DNA from: Streptomyces sp. NBC_00162 | Lineage (GTDB): Bacteria > Actinomycetota > Actinomycetes > Streptomycetales > Streptomycetaceae | Direction of reading: 5' to 3' | NCBI RefSeq assembly: GCF_024611995.1 | Contig: NZ_CP102509.1 | Coordinates: 7,936,001 to 8,000,000, forward strand | Length of the DNA stretch: 64,000 bases | Shown: one piece after another, positions 27,775 to 36,637 of the stretch | Numbering within the stretch: the first letter of the stretch is position 1 | Layout of the letters: each line of letters opens with the position of its first letter | Program-made: the position numbers and the translations under genes | Notes under the pieces: generated by a model | Database searches by the model: none | Told to the model about the DNA's origin: nothing | The model's input: the letters and a program-made list of their open reading frames with translations, nothing else

Positions 27775-28686
27775 ATGACGCTCGACACACGACCGCTGGC
27801 CGGGAAGGTGGCCTTGGTCGCCGGCGGCACCCGGGGCGGCGGACGGGGAATCGCCGTCGAGCTCGGCGCCGCCGGTGCGGTGGTGTACGTGACCGGCCGC
27901 AGCAGCGCTGCCGGGCGCTCCGGCCTGGACCGCCCGGAGACCATCGAGGAGACCGCTGAGAGGGTCACCGCCGCCGGTGGCCTCGGCATACCCGTCCGCA
28001 CCGACCACAGCCGTCCCGAGGAGGTCCGGGCCCTGGTGGACCGGATCGCCGCGGAACAGGACGGCCGGCTCGACATCCTGGTCAACTCCGTGTGGGGCGG
28101 AGACCCGCTGACCGACTGGGAGCATCCCCTGTGGGAGCAGGATCTGGAGTGCGGGCTCCGTCTGCTGCGGCAGGCGGTGGAGACCCATGTGATCACCAGC
28201 CGGTTCGCGCTGCCGCTGCTGGTCGCCCGTAAGAGCGGCCTGGTCGTGGAGGTCACCGACGGCAACACCGCTCGCTACCGCGGCTCGTTCTTCTACGACC
28301 TGGCGAAATCCGCCGTGATCCGTCTCGCCGTCGCGCAAGCGGCCGAGCTGAAGCCGCACGGCGTCGCGGCCGTGGCGCTCACGCCCGGCTTCCTGCGCTC
28401 GGAGGCCATGCTGGAGAACTTCGGCGTCACCGAGACCAACTGGCGCGACGGCGCGGCCCAGGACCCGAACTTCGCCCACTCCGAGACCCCGGCCTACCTG
28501 GGCCGGGCAGTCGTCGTGCTGGCCGCGGACCCCCACATCATGGCCAAGACCGGACGGGCCCTGGCCACCTGGGGCCTGTACCAGGAGTACGGATTCACTG
28601 ACGCCGACGGCACACAACCGGACTTCGCCGCCCACTGGGCCAAGAACCTGGAAGGGCAGTACGGGCCACTCGGAGATCCCATGTGA
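27775..28686 (+). CDS. Short-chain dehydrogenase/reductase
   Basis: A 303-residue SDR. The cofactor motif GGTRGGGRGIAVELG (about 18-32) is the TGxxxGxG type, and the catalytic Tyr-x-x-x-Lys is FYDLAKS (about 178-184). An insert around 125-160 (WEHPLWEQDLECGLRLL) makes it longer than the classic 250 residues. The family oxidises or reduces hydroxy/keto groups with NAD(P)H. GGAGGA precedes the ATG. Its expression is probably set by the upstream TetR protein. Confidence 0.9.
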   Translation: MTLDTRPLAGKVALVAGGTRGGGRGIAVELGAAGAVVYVTGRSSAAGRSGLDRPETIEETAERVTAAGGLGIPVRTDHSRPEEVRALVDRIAAEQDGRLDILVNSVWGGDPLTDWEHPLWEQDLECGLRLLRQAVETHVITSRFALPLLVARKSGLVVEVTDGNTARYRGSFFYDLAKSAVIRLAVAQAAELKPHGVAAVALTPGFLRSEAMLENFGVTETNWRDGAAQDPNFAHSETPAYLGRAVVVLAADPHIMAKTGRALATWGLYQEYGFTDADGTQPDFAAHWAKNLEGQYGPLGDPM

Positions 28687-28794
28687 CACCGGCCGGAGGA
28701 CAGTGCGTGACATCGACTGTGTTTCGTATCGGCGGGGATCGATCCGCAGACGCCGCTCACCGTGGGTAAGATCCCCGCAACCGGGGGGTGGGCG

Positions 28795-29514
28795 ATGAAG
28801 CGTGGGCTTCTTGCGAGTGTCGGCGTACTGCTGTTGATGGTGACAGCGTGCACGGAGGCCGGCCCTCCCATCGCTTCCCCTCCCTCGTCCGCGGCGCCCA
28901 CTCCTCCCAGTTCTCCCACTTCTTCTTCCGGCTCTCTCGAGGCGCCGGAGCCGCCGGAGCCCGGTCCCGCCTCACCGTTGGGCGCGGCGGCGATCACCTC
29001 GCAGGACGGGATGCTGGTCGAGGCCTTCAGAAAGGGGCTGTTCCCCCCGGCTGAGGCCGTCCCGGCGACGTCCGATGTGGCGGTTCTACGGCGCAGCCAG
29101 CAGGTCGGCACGGGTGACTTGGCCTGGATGCCAGACGCCAACACGTACTGCCTCTTGTCGATCCGAGAGCGGGCGTCGGACCGGCAGTGCTTCGGACTTG
29201 CGACGAAGCGGAAGCCGCAGGGATACGTGCACGTGGGCAGAGGCAGACCACACGGCTTTGCCGAACCGGGTCAGATGTGGCTGACCGTCAGCATCGTCGA
29301 GAACGCTGGCGGGCCCTTCGCGTACACCGGCGGTACACCGGAGCACGCAACTCCGGTGCAGGAAGCCACGGTGAAATTCCCCTCGGGGCGGACGATGACA
29401 TTTCTGACGTACGAGTTCCCGGAGGGCCGGAGCATCCCGCCGGACGCTGAGATCTGCAGCACAGGCCGTGCTGTCTGCTTCAAAGCATTCGAACCAACTC
29501 CTCAGGGGGAATAG
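28795..29514 (+). CDS. Secreted lipoprotein of unknown function
   Basis: A 239-residue protein with a clear lipobox: hydrophobic stretch then VTAC with Cys19. A Ser/Pro-rich linker (about 25-60) precedes a globular domain (about 65-239) with two further cysteine pairs (YCLLS, QCFGL; ICSTGRAVCF). The mature protein should be anchored to the outer face of the membrane. I do not recognise the domain. ATG at 28795 is chosen because it begins the signal peptide. Confidence 0.8.
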   Translation: MKRGLLASVGVLLLMVTACTEAGPPIASPPSSAAPTPPSSPTSSSGSLEAPEPPEPGPASPLGAAAITSQDGMLVEAFRKGLFPPAEAVPATSDVAVLRRSQQVGTGDLAWMPDANTYCLLSIRERASDRQCFGLATKRKPQGYVHVGRGRPHGFAEPGQMWLTVSIVENAGGPFAYTGGTPEHATPVQEATVKFPSGRTMTFLTYEFPEGRSIPPDAEICSTGRAVCFKAFEPTPQGE

Positions 29515-29696
29515 GCGGCTTCAGTCGGCAAAGCCTCGGAAGACCCCATCGGGATCGTCTTTGGTACCCAGGCTCCTGGCCCGCCCCGGTACCCGCCGAG
29601 CCGGAAACGGCATGGCCGTCGGGCATGCCGTACCGGTATCGTCCGGTCTCCTGACCAGCCGATTCAGCGGCCTCCGACGTCCAGAGAGCGACTCCC

Positions 29697-30050
29697 ATGA
29701 CCAGCCGGCAAGCAACGACGACCCTGTGGCGCCCGACCGGCCCCAAGGAGCTGGACCTGGTCAGAGAGCTGAACTGGCGTGCTTGGCCGCCTCGTCTGCC
29801 GGAGCAGCCGATCTTCTACCCGGTCCTCAACGAGGACTACGCAATCAAGATCGCTAGGGACTGGAACGTGAAGCACGACGGAGCCGGTTTCGTCACCCGG
29901 TTCGAGGTCGAGTCCGAGTTCCTGACGCGGTATCCCGTCCAGCAGGCGGGCGGGCAGACGATCCTCGAGCTGTGGGTTCCGGCGGAGGAGGTCGACGCTT
30001 TCAACGCCCACATCGTTGGTGAGATAGAACTGGTCCACGAGTTCCACTGA
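29697..30050 (+). CDS. Small conserved protein (crystallin J1/ADP-ribosylation-annotated family)
   Basis: A 117-residue soluble protein. Its blocks TLWRPTGPKELDLV, WPPRLPEQPIFYPVLNEDYA, IARDWNVK and LELWVPAEEVDAFNAHIVG are conserved in actinomycete proteins commonly labelled 'ADP-ribosylation/crystallin J1', a name I consider uninformative. No catalytic motif is evident. It stands alone, in tandem after the lipoprotein with a 182-bp gap. Confidence 0.75.
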   Translation: MTSRQATTTLWRPTGPKELDLVRELNWRAWPPRLPEQPIFYPVLNEDYAIKIARDWNVKHDGAGFVTRFEVESEFLTRYPVQQAGGQTILELWVPAEEVDAFNAHIVGEIELVHEFH

Positions 30051-30085
30051 GAGGCGCGGGCGTCGTATCTGATGGTGCGACCAGG

Positions 30086-30349
30086 TCAGATGTGGCCGAC
30101 CACCGGTACCCACTCCCGAATGCCTGCGACCGTCACTCCCGGCGTGCGGTAGTACGGATCGGCGTCGAGGATGACCTCCAGCTCGGCGCGCTCCACATCG
30201 AACACCAGGAGCGCGCCCGATTCGTCCCCCCAGGGACCGGCCGCGAGCAGACGCCCTTCCTCGTGGAGCCGGGCAAGGAACGAACGGTGTGCCGGACGTG
30301 CGGCGAGGCGTTCCGGGGCAGCGGTGAAGGCCAGCTCGAGGATCATCAT
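30086..30349 (-). CDS. YciI-like small protein
   Basis: An 87-residue protein beginning MMILELAFTAAPERLAARPAH, with the YciI/ABM-like pattern RPAHRSFLARLHEEGRLLAAGPW and a conserved Asp/Tyr pair DADPYYRTPG. Related proteins form dimeric alpha/beta barrels; YciI of Haemophilus has a His/Asp dyad, here His22 and Asp70. The frame is open further upstream, but the start at 30349 begins the domain and leaves a 23-bp divergent gap to the next gene, so the two probably share a promoter region. Confidence 0.8.
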   Translation of the reverse strand: MMILELAFTAAPERLAARPAHRSFLARLHEEGRLLAAGPWGDESGALLVFDVERAELEVILDADPYYRTPGVTVAGIREWVPVVGHI

Positions 30350-30372
30350 GCGGCCGACGGTACGGTCTGACG

Positions 30373-30918
30373 ATGAGGACTTCAGTATCAGCCGATACAT
30401 CAGCCCCTTGGCAGGCACTGGCGGCTGTGCCTCTGCTGGCCGCACTGCCTGAAGATCGGCTGCGCGCGCTCTGGTCCCACTCGCTGCCGCGCCGCCACCA
30501 CGCGGGAGAAGTCATACTCAGTGCCGGCGAGCCGGCCGAGTATCTCCTTCTGCTGCTGCGTGGCCGGGTGTCCGTCGCCACCACCACGGCCGCCGGACGG
30601 GTCGTCCGCTTCGGCGACTGGACCGGACCCTGTGCACCGAACAAGGTGGCCGTGATCGATGGCCGCGGGCACACGGCCACTCTCACCGCGGTCACCCACT
30701 GCACCGTACGCAGCCTCCCGCGATCCCGGTTCGAAGAACTGGTCGACGACGTGCCCGCAGTACGCCGGCACGTACTGCGCCTGCTCGCCCAGGTGCGCCG
30801 CGACGGTTTGGTCGAGGTCACGCGCCACACCGTCGCAGTGCTCGCACCCGAGCTCCTCGCCCTGCGCGCAACCGAATCGGGCCCGCGCACCTCGTACCGG
30901 AGGAACCACATGGGGTAG
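30373..30918 (+). CDS. Cyclic-nucleotide-binding-domain protein without a DNA-binding domain
   Basis: A 181-residue protein with one cNMP-binding fold (about 18-130): FxxLPEDRLRALW helix, GEVILSAGEPAEYLLLLLRGRVSV, and a phosphate-binding cassette region RVVRFGDWTGP that lacks the canonical G-E-L-A/R-x-A. The usual Crp C-terminal winged helix is absent; the protein ends in a helical tail. It may be a sensor that acts through a partner or a decayed Crp. It is divergent from the YciI-like gene. Confidence 0.75.
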   Translation: MRTSVSADTSAPWQALAAVPLLAALPEDRLRALWSHSLPRRHHAGEVILSAGEPAEYLLLLLRGRVSVATTTAAGRVVRFGDWTGPCAPNKVAVIDGRGHTATLTAVTHCTVRSLPRSRFEELVDDVPAVRRHVLRLLAQVRRDGLVEVTRHTVAVLAPELLALRATESGPRTSYRRNHMG

Positions 30919-31188
30919 GCAGGATCGATTCATCACTGCTCCGTACAGGGCCATCAGGGCAGTCGGTGGTTCGCGACGGGGCGGGACAGTGGGCAAGCTC
31001 GGGCTGAACCGTTCCCTTCACCAAAGGGCACCGCGGAGCGGGAGGGCTCGCGCGGGCCCTCTGCGGGGTCGATCTCGAGTGGTGAACTCGTCCGAGGCCG
31101 CGGGTGGTTCTCATTGCCGTCGCCCGAGTACTTGTCCGGCTGCGGTTAGTGTTAGCCCGTACGAGCGATCTTGGAGAACTGTTCAAAA

Positions 31189-31734
31189 ATGGCAACACCA
31201 CATCACCCGTCCAGCCACGGTCCTGTGCCGGGCAATCCCTACAGCGCGTCCGGAGAACACGGCTACGCCCCGGCACCGGGGAACTACGCGCCCGCTCCCG
31301 GCGGTTACGCCGGCCCGGCTCCCACGGGCTACGCGCCGCCCGCGCCCGCGTGCCGCGCGTGTGGCGGCCAGGCTGCCGCGAACTTCAAGGTGCGGTCCCA
31401 CATGGGGATTCTCATCCTGATGAGGTTCGAGCACCTGGACGGGCCGTTCTGCCGGGCCTGCGGCATAGCCGTCGTCCGGCAGATGACCACCAGGACGCTG
31501 TGCCTGGGCTGGTGGGGCCCGCTCTCCCTGGTGATCCTCAACCCGTTCACGCTCGTATGGAATCTGTTCGCCTACCTGAAGTACAGCAAGCTTCCCCCGT
31601 CGACGCCCGCCCCGGGACGCGCCCACGTGGACACGGGCCCGCCGGTGCTTCGGCGGCCGCAGGCATACGTGGCCCTCATCCCCCTGGCCTGGGCCATCTG
31701 GGTCATCTCCCAGATCGTGACTCACTCCACCTGA
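31189..31734 (+). CDS. Proline/glycine-rich membrane protein with zinc-ribbon motif
   Basis: A 181-residue protein. The first 50 residues are rich in Pro, Gly, Ala and Tyr (GYAPAPGNYAPAPGGYAGPA). Two Cys pairs, CRACGG and CRACGI about 38 residues apart, form a likely zinc ribbon. Two hydrophobic segments follow (WGPLSLVILNPFTLVWNLFAY and VALIPLAWAIWVISQIV). This layout is common in actinobacteria without a known function. A TTG at 31171 is in frame, but ATG at 31189 with GGAG upstream is preferred. Confidence 0.75.
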   Translation: MATPHHPSSHGPVPGNPYSASGEHGYAPAPGNYAPAPGGYAGPAPTGYAPPAPACRACGGQAAANFKVRSHMGILILMRFEHLDGPFCRACGIAVVRQMTTRTLCLGWWGPLSLVILNPFTLVWNLFAYLKYSKLPPSTPAPGRAHVDTGPPVLRRPQAYVALIPLAWAIWVISQIVTHST

Positions 31735-31787
31735 GCGAGGGTCGATCCACCCCTGGCGCAAGGGGAACCGCTGCCAGGCCCGCCGGC

Positions 31788-32642
31788 CTAGGCGCGGAAG
31801 GCCTTCCGGAGGAGTTCGCCGGACTCGGCGGGATGCGTGGTCAGGCCGGTGTGCCCGCCGGGGAACTGGAGGAGTTCCGTGCCGAGACGCTCGGCCAGGA
31901 AGGCGGCCGGACGGTAGGGCAGTTCGCCGCGTGACTCCTGGCCGACGGCGAGCACGAGCCGGTCCGACAGCGCCTCCAGCCGGTGGATGTCCGGGGTGTA
32001 GGACATGAAGCCGGGCACGATGCGCCCGAGGAAGTACGGCAGGTTGGCCATCGTCCGCTCGGCCCGTGCGGCTGCCTGCGGTGGAAGTAGTGGAAGCGGG
32101 GGAAGCTCGATCTCGGGCTTCGGCTCGGTGGTGTCGCCACCGTTCTTCAGGCCCGCAGCGAACACGGCCATCGCCGGCATGAGCCCCTTTGTGCGGAGCG
32201 TCTCCTGCACGCGCGCGATGAGCGCGCGATGTTCGGAGGCGTCCGGCAGGACCTCCACCACCGGCGGCTCGTGCGCCACGACGCGCTCGACCCGTTCGGG
32301 ATGGACGGTGAGCAGGTGCAGGGCGGCGATCGCACCCGAACTGGCGCCGAACACCCGGGCGGGCTCACCGGGCGACAGCAGTTCCAGCATCCGGAACGCG
32401 TCATCGGCGTGCTCGGCCACCCGCTGCTCGGCATCGGGGTCGTCCAGCGTGCTTCGGGACATGCCGCGCGGGTCGTAGGTCGCGACGGTGTATTCGGCGG
32501 CCAGGCCGTCGGCGATGCCGTCGAAGGAGGCCGCGCCGCCCGCCCCTCCGGGGATCAGCAGCAGGAGCGGGCCCTGGCCGCGCACCTCGTAATGGAGAGT
32601 CGCGCCGTTCACGCGCAGGCTGCCTATGGTCGGGTCGATCAC
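31788..32642 (-). CDS. Alpha/beta hydrolase
   Basis: A 284-residue hydrolase. LLLIPGGAGGAASFDGIADGLA forms the oxyanion strand and loop, GASSG (about 102-106) is the nucleophile elbow with a Ser, and GGHTGL near residue 264 carries the catalytic His. The GTG start at 32642 overlaps the stop of the upstream TetR gene by 4 bp (GTGA), so the hydrolase is translated together with its regulator. Substrate is unknown; carboxylesterase or peroxidase-type activity is possible. Confidence 0.87.
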   Translation of the reverse strand: MIDPTIGSLRVNGATLHYEVRGQGPLLLLIPGGAGGAASFDGIADGLAAEYTVATYDPRGMSRSTLDDPDAEQRVAEHADDAFRMLELLSPGEPARVFGASSGAIAALHLLTVHPERVERVVAHEPPVVEVLPDASEHRALIARVQETLRTKGLMPAMAVFAAGLKNGGDTTEPKPEIELPPLPLLPPQAAARAERTMANLPYFLGRIVPGFMSYTPDIHRLEALSDRLVLAVGQESRGELPYRPAAFLAERLGTELLQFPGGHTGLTTHPAESGELLRKAFRA

Positions 32643-33232
32643 GAGGAGTCTCCTTCTCGGTACGGGGGCCAGTGCTCCAGGAGGGTGTGCAGGGCGTCGA
32701 GGGCGCGGACCCAGGACTGCTGCGGCGAACGCTCGTGTGCGAACCCGCCCGCGGCTTCCAAGGCGACGAACCCGTGGAACGTGCTGCGCAGCAGCCGGAC
32801 CGCGTCGGTCAGGTCGGGCTCGGCCAGTCCGTACCCGCGCAGCATGCCGTAGGTCAGCTCGACCGCGCGCCGCGGACCGGAAGCTTGTGCGGCCAGCTCG
32901 GGGTCGATCCGGATCGGGGTCTGCGTCGCCATGTAGCGGCCCGGATGCCGGTGGGCGTACTCCCGCCACGCGTTGGCGAAAGCGACCAGCGCGTCCTTGC
33001 CCGCCCGCCCGGCGGTCGCCTCCGCGATACGGATGGTCTTCTCGTCCGCCGCCAGCAGCGCGATCCGTCCGCGCAGATCCTCCAGACCGCGGACATGCGT
33101 GTACAGGCTCGCATCCTTCACGCCGAGCCGTCGCGCCACCTGCGACATCGTCACCTGGTCGAGCCCGACCTCGTCCGCCAGCTCGGCGCCCGCGATCGTC
33201 ACCCGCTCCGCCGTCAGCCCTGCCCGCGCCAT
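32639..33232 (-). CDS. TetR/AcrR-family regulator
   Basis: A 197-residue regulator from the ATG at 33232 (MARAGLTAERV), with GGGAGGG just upstream. HTH: LDQVTMSQVARRLGVKDASLYTHVRGLEDL (about 27-56). The C-terminal half (about 80-195; RYMATQTPIRIDPELAAQ) is the TetR_C_33/WHG-like ligand domain. In-frame ATGs at 33244 and 33250 are possible but sit against the AT-rich operator-like region. It probably represses the hydrolase it overlaps. Confidence 0.88.
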   Translation of the reverse strand: MARAGLTAERVTIAGAELADEVGLDQVTMSQVARRLGVKDASLYTHVRGLEDLRGRIALLAADEKTIRIAEATAGRAGKDALVAFANAWREYAHRHPGRYMATQTPIRIDPELAAQASGPRRAVELTYGMLRGYGLAEPDLTDAVRLLRSTFHGFVALEAAGGFAHERSPQQSWVRALDALHTLLEHWPPYREGDSS

Positions 33233-33244
33233 GCACCCTCCCAT

Positions 33245-33290
33245 GATCATCCTAGGGGTTCTAGATATAACCTAGGACCCTTAGGAATGG
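33245..33290. promoter_or_regulatory. AT-rich operator-like region upstream of the TetR-hydrolase operon
   Basis: Two CCTAGG hexamers, each a palindrome, lie at about 33251-33256 and 33271-33276 around GGTT...AACC arms, with a TCTAGATATA centre. The whole is an imperfect inverted repeat of TetR-operator size and the lowest-GC segment nearby. It overlaps the expected promoter of the minus-strand operon. Confidence 0.5.
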
Positions 33291-33405
33291 CAACCAGGGC
33301 CGCGTGCGGCGGGACGATGGCGGACCGTGCCACGCGCGGGACCTCAGCGGGTGGGGAATCGGTGAATCCGGGACGGTGGTGTGCCGCCGTCGGCAGGATG
33401 GGGGC

Positions 33406-34491
33406 ATGAACCGTGGTGATGTGGGGCCGGGCGGGTCGTGGCCGGTGGTGGTGCGGGTACCTGTGGAGCCGGTGGAAGCCGTGGTGGAAGCCGACGCGGT
33501 CGACGCCGTGGCGCGTGCGGGCGATGTGGTGGTGCGTGGCCCCTTGTTCGGGGTGGCGGCGCAGCGGGCCGGGGACGGGCCGCGGTGGAGGGTGGTGCTC
33601 GCGGTGACGGCCGGCTGTCCGCAGCTGGCGCGTGACGGGCTGAACTCGCGGTTGTGGTTCCGCGCGAAGGACGAGGCGCAGGACAGGGCGGAACGGCGCG
33701 AACTGCTGGCGGCGGTCGCCCGGCTGGAGAGCGAGCGGGTCGACGAGCTCACCGCGGCCGGGACCCGGTACCGGGTCGTGCGGGCCGAGGAGTACGCGGC
33801 CGCGGGCCCGGGCGGTATAGAAGAGCCTCGCCCGACCGACCCGGAACCGCCCGTCCCCGACTGGGACCGTGCTTCGAGGGAGTCGGAGGTCGATGACGGC
33901 CTGGTCCTGGACCCGGAGGCGCCCCTCACTCCGACCCAGGCTCTGGAGCGGCTGGCACTGCGCGGCCTGTGTTACACCGGTGAGCGGTTCCCCGAAGACG
34001 TGCGCGCCGACGCGGAGCGGGCGCTGGACACCCATCCGGACGTGCTGCTGCTGCCCCCGACGTTCACCGTCGTGGAGCAGGCCGGCAGCAGCTGGCGGCC
34101 GGTCAGCGGGCCGCACGCAACCGCGCATGCCGCCCGCAAGTCTCTGGACTTCTCCCTGACGTGGATGTGGCCGCGTATGCGCGGCCACATTCCCGGCGAC
34201 GCCGATCCGCGCACCGACGCCCGCACCTGGGAAGCGGGCGGCGGGGCGCCGGCCGGTCCGCGGCCCGCGGAGCTGGCCGCGTATGCCGAGGCCGCGGACA
34301 CGCTGCGGGTCGGGCGCGTCAACAGGCTGGAATTCCAGGGCACCGTCTACCAGATCGTCCGCACCCGGCGCCTGCTGCGCTGGGGCACCGACGGGCCCGA
34401 GGGCCCGCGCCCGTCCGACGTCAACAGCCAGGACCCCGCACGGATCCACCTGGTGCTCGACGAGGACGGCCGCATCGTCCCCGAGGACTGA
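33406..34491 (+). CDS. DUF5954-like protein
   Basis: A 361-residue soluble protein with the block WRVVLAVTAGCPQLARDGLNSRLWF followed by DEAQDRAERRELLAAVARLE, then GTRYRVVRAEEY and EEPRPTDPEPP. I associate these with the streptomycete family DUF5954. The second half is more variable and ends with VYQIVRTRRLLRWGTDGPEGPRPSD, an echo of the first RYRVVRAEEY...PRPTD segment, so the protein may be an internal duplication. No enzyme motif is seen. Function unknown; the ATG at 33406 is preferred over upstream in-frame codons that lie in the tetR gap. Confidence 0.75.
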   Translation: MNRGDVGPGGSWPVVVRVPVEPVEAVVEADAVDAVARAGDVVVRGPLFGVAAQRAGDGPRWRVVLAVTAGCPQLARDGLNSRLWFRAKDEAQDRAERRELLAAVARLESERVDELTAAGTRYRVVRAEEYAAAGPGGIEEPRPTDPEPPVPDWDRASRESEVDDGLVLDPEAPLTPTQALERLALRGLCYTGERFPEDVRADAERALDTHPDVLLLPPTFTVVEQAGSSWRPVSGPHATAHAARKSLDFSLTWMWPRMRGHIPGDADPRTDARTWEAGGGAPAGPRPAELAAYAEAADTLRVGRVNRLEFQGTVYQIVRTRRLLRWGTDGPEGPRPSDVNSQDPARIHLVLDEDGRIVPED

Positions 34492-34519
34492 CCAGGAACA
34501 CAGCGATGTCCCGCAACGG

Positions 34520-36580
34520 TCAGCCCAGGTAGTCGGCGACGAGTTCGGCGAAGGCCTCGGGGGTGAGGAGCGTGACGCCCAGTTCCTCGGCCTTGACGGC
34601 CTTGGAGCTCGGCTTCCCGTTCGCCGACGGAGCGCAGACCAGGTAGGTGGTCTTGGAGTTGACACTGCTGCCCGCCCTGCCACCGGCCTTCTCGATCAGC
34701 GCGTTCATCTCCGAGCGCCCCATGTTCTCCAGAGGCCCGCTCATCTTGCCGGTGACAACGGCGGTCTTGCCCGCCAGCGGGCCCTCACCGGCCGGCTCGG
34801 GCTGCTGCGGTTCGTTCATGTTGACCCCGGCCGCGGCAAGCTTGTCGATCACCTGGGCCAGGGAAGCGACCTGTTCGACGATTACCGGAGCCTTCTCCCC
34901 GCCGATGCCGTCGACCTCCTGCATCTCGGAAGCGTCAGCCCGCCGGATGGCATCCATCGTGACGAAGTGTGCCGCTATGCGGCGGGACATGCTCCGCCCG
35001 GTGCCGAGCACGCCCAGGGCGCAGAAGACGCGGCTGAGCGGACGGGACTTGGCGGCCGCGATCTGTTCGGCCAGCTTCGCTCCGCGCTTGGCACTGCCCG
35101 AGGCGGCGGTGAGCCGGTCCTCGGTGAGGGTGAACAGGTCGGCGACATCGGTGACGTCACCGGACTCGATCAGGGCCTTGACGTACGTCTTGCCCAGGCC
35201 GTCGATGTCGAGCATGTCGCGCCCGGCGGCGTACTCGATCAGCGCGGGCAGGGCGCAGGCGGTTCCCTTCGCGCAGCGCCACCGCTCCTGGTCCTTGTTG
35301 ATCTCTCCACCGCAGTTGGGGCATGCCGTGGGCAGCGGCACCTCCTGCGCGCCGTCCGGGCGGCGGCCGATGACGGCGGCCTGGACGCGGGGGATGATGT
35401 CGCCGGCCTTGTAGACCGTGACGGTGTCTCCGAGGTGGAGGTCGCGGCGGCGTATGTCGGCCGGGTTGTGGAGGGTGGCCCGGGTGACCGTGGATCCGTC
35501 GATGTCCACCGGTTCGAGGATGGCGGTCGGGGCCAGTACGCCGGTACGGCCCACGTCCCAGACCACGTCCTTCAGCACGGTCTGCCGCTCGACGGCCGGG
35601 AGCTTGAAGGCGATCGCCCAGTACGGGAACCTGCTGCCGAACCCGGCCGCGGCCTGCTCGGCCGCGTCGTTCGCCTTGATCACGACCCCGTCGATACCGA
35701 ACGGCAGGCCGGGGCGCAGCGCGGCGATCGCGTCGACCTTCTGCTGCGCCTCGGCGAGGGTTGCCACCACCTGCAGACCGGCGGGCGTGTCGGCCGTGGT
35801 CTGTACTCCGGCCCCGGCGACGGCGGCCAGGGCCTCGGCGTGCGTGGCCCCGGAGGGCACGAAGCCGACGCCGTCGAGCTCGACCGCTCCGTACGCCCAG
35901 AACGTCATCGCGAGCCGGTAGGGGCGGTCCTTCGCGCGCAAGGTGCCGGCCGTGCCGTTGCGCGGGTTCGCGAAGACCTGCGCGCCGTGTGCGGTGCGGA
36001 CCTCGTTCGCGGTCTCGAACTGCGCTTGTGTGAACAGGACCTCGCCGCGGACCTCGAACGTGGCCGGCACGGGCAGCCGCTCGGGCAGGCCCTCGATCGA
36101 GCCGATGACGTGGCTGACGTCCTCGCCGTGGGTGCCGTTGCCGCGGGTGATGATCTGCTCCAGCCGCCCCGCGCGGTAGCGGGCGGCGACGGCCGCTCCG
36201 TCCATCTTCGGCTCGACCGTGAACCCGCCCGTGGGCGCGTGGCCCAGGCGGCGCTGGAGCGAGGCTTCCCAGGCGAGGAGGCCGGCCGGGTCGAAGACGT
36301 TGTCGAGGCTGAGCAGTCGCGTGGTGTGCGCTATGTCGCCGACCGGGGCGGCCCCGTCCCCGACCAGACCGGTCGGGGAGTCCTGGGCGACCTCCTCGGG
36401 GTGCTCCGCTTCCCAGGCGAGCACGGACAGGCGCAGCCGGTCGTAAGTGGCGTCATCCAGAGAGCTGTTCTCGCCGCCGTAGTACGCCTCGGACGCGTCG
36501 CGCAGCTGCTGGAGCGCGGCAGAGTAGTCGGCACGGCTGGACAGGCTGAACAGCGCCTCATCGGCGGAAAGGATCGTCAT
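34520..36580 (-). CDS. ligA: NAD-dependent DNA ligase (LigA paralogue)
   Basis: A 686-residue NAD+-dependent DNA ligase with full architecture. Domain Ia is at about 10-75. The adenylation domain carries the Lys of VEPKMDGAAVA (about residue 116). An OB fold follows, then a four-Cys zinc finger (CPNC, then C-x5-C), helix-hairpin-helix repeats (LDIDGLGKTYVKALIESG; VDGIGGEKAPVIVEQVAS) and a C-terminal BRCT domain (LAGKTAVVTGKMSGPLENMG). It seals nicks in DNA. ATG at 36580 is preferred over the one 30 bp upstream. Whether this is the essential LigA or the second copy known in several Streptomyces cannot be judged here; a lone setting with no housekeeping neighbours suggests the second. Confidence 0.9.
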   Translation of the reverse strand: MTILSADEALFSLSSRADYSAALQQLRDASEAYYGGENSSLDDATYDRLRLSVLAWEAEHPEEVAQDSPTGLVGDGAAPVGDIAHTTRLLSLDNVFDPAGLLAWEASLQRRLGHAPTGGFTVEPKMDGAAVAARYRAGRLEQIITRGNGTHGEDVSHVIGSIEGLPERLPVPATFEVRGEVLFTQAQFETANEVRTAHGAQVFANPRNGTAGTLRAKDRPYRLAMTFWAYGAVELDGVGFVPSGATHAEALAAVAGAGVQTTADTPAGLQVVATLAEAQQKVDAIAALRPGLPFGIDGVVIKANDAAEQAAAGFGSRFPYWAIAFKLPAVERQTVLKDVVWDVGRTGVLAPTAILEPVDIDGSTVTRATLHNPADIRRRDLHLGDTVTVYKAGDIIPRVQAAVIGRRPDGAQEVPLPTACPNCGGEINKDQERWRCAKGTACALPALIEYAAGRDMLDIDGLGKTYVKALIESGDVTDVADLFTLTEDRLTAASGSAKRGAKLAEQIAAAKSRPLSRVFCALGVLGTGRSMSRRIAAHFVTMDAIRRADASEMQEVDGIGGEKAPVIVEQVASLAQVIDKLAAAGVNMNEPQQPEPAGEGPLAGKTAVVTGKMSGPLENMGRSEMNALIEKAGGRAGSSVNSKTTYLVCAPSANGKPSSKAVKAEELGVTLLTPEAFAELVADYLG

Positions 36581-36637
36581 GAGAGAGATCCTCTCCCAAG
36601 GGTCTGACAATGCCCGGCGACGGCGAACGTGCGCCCG

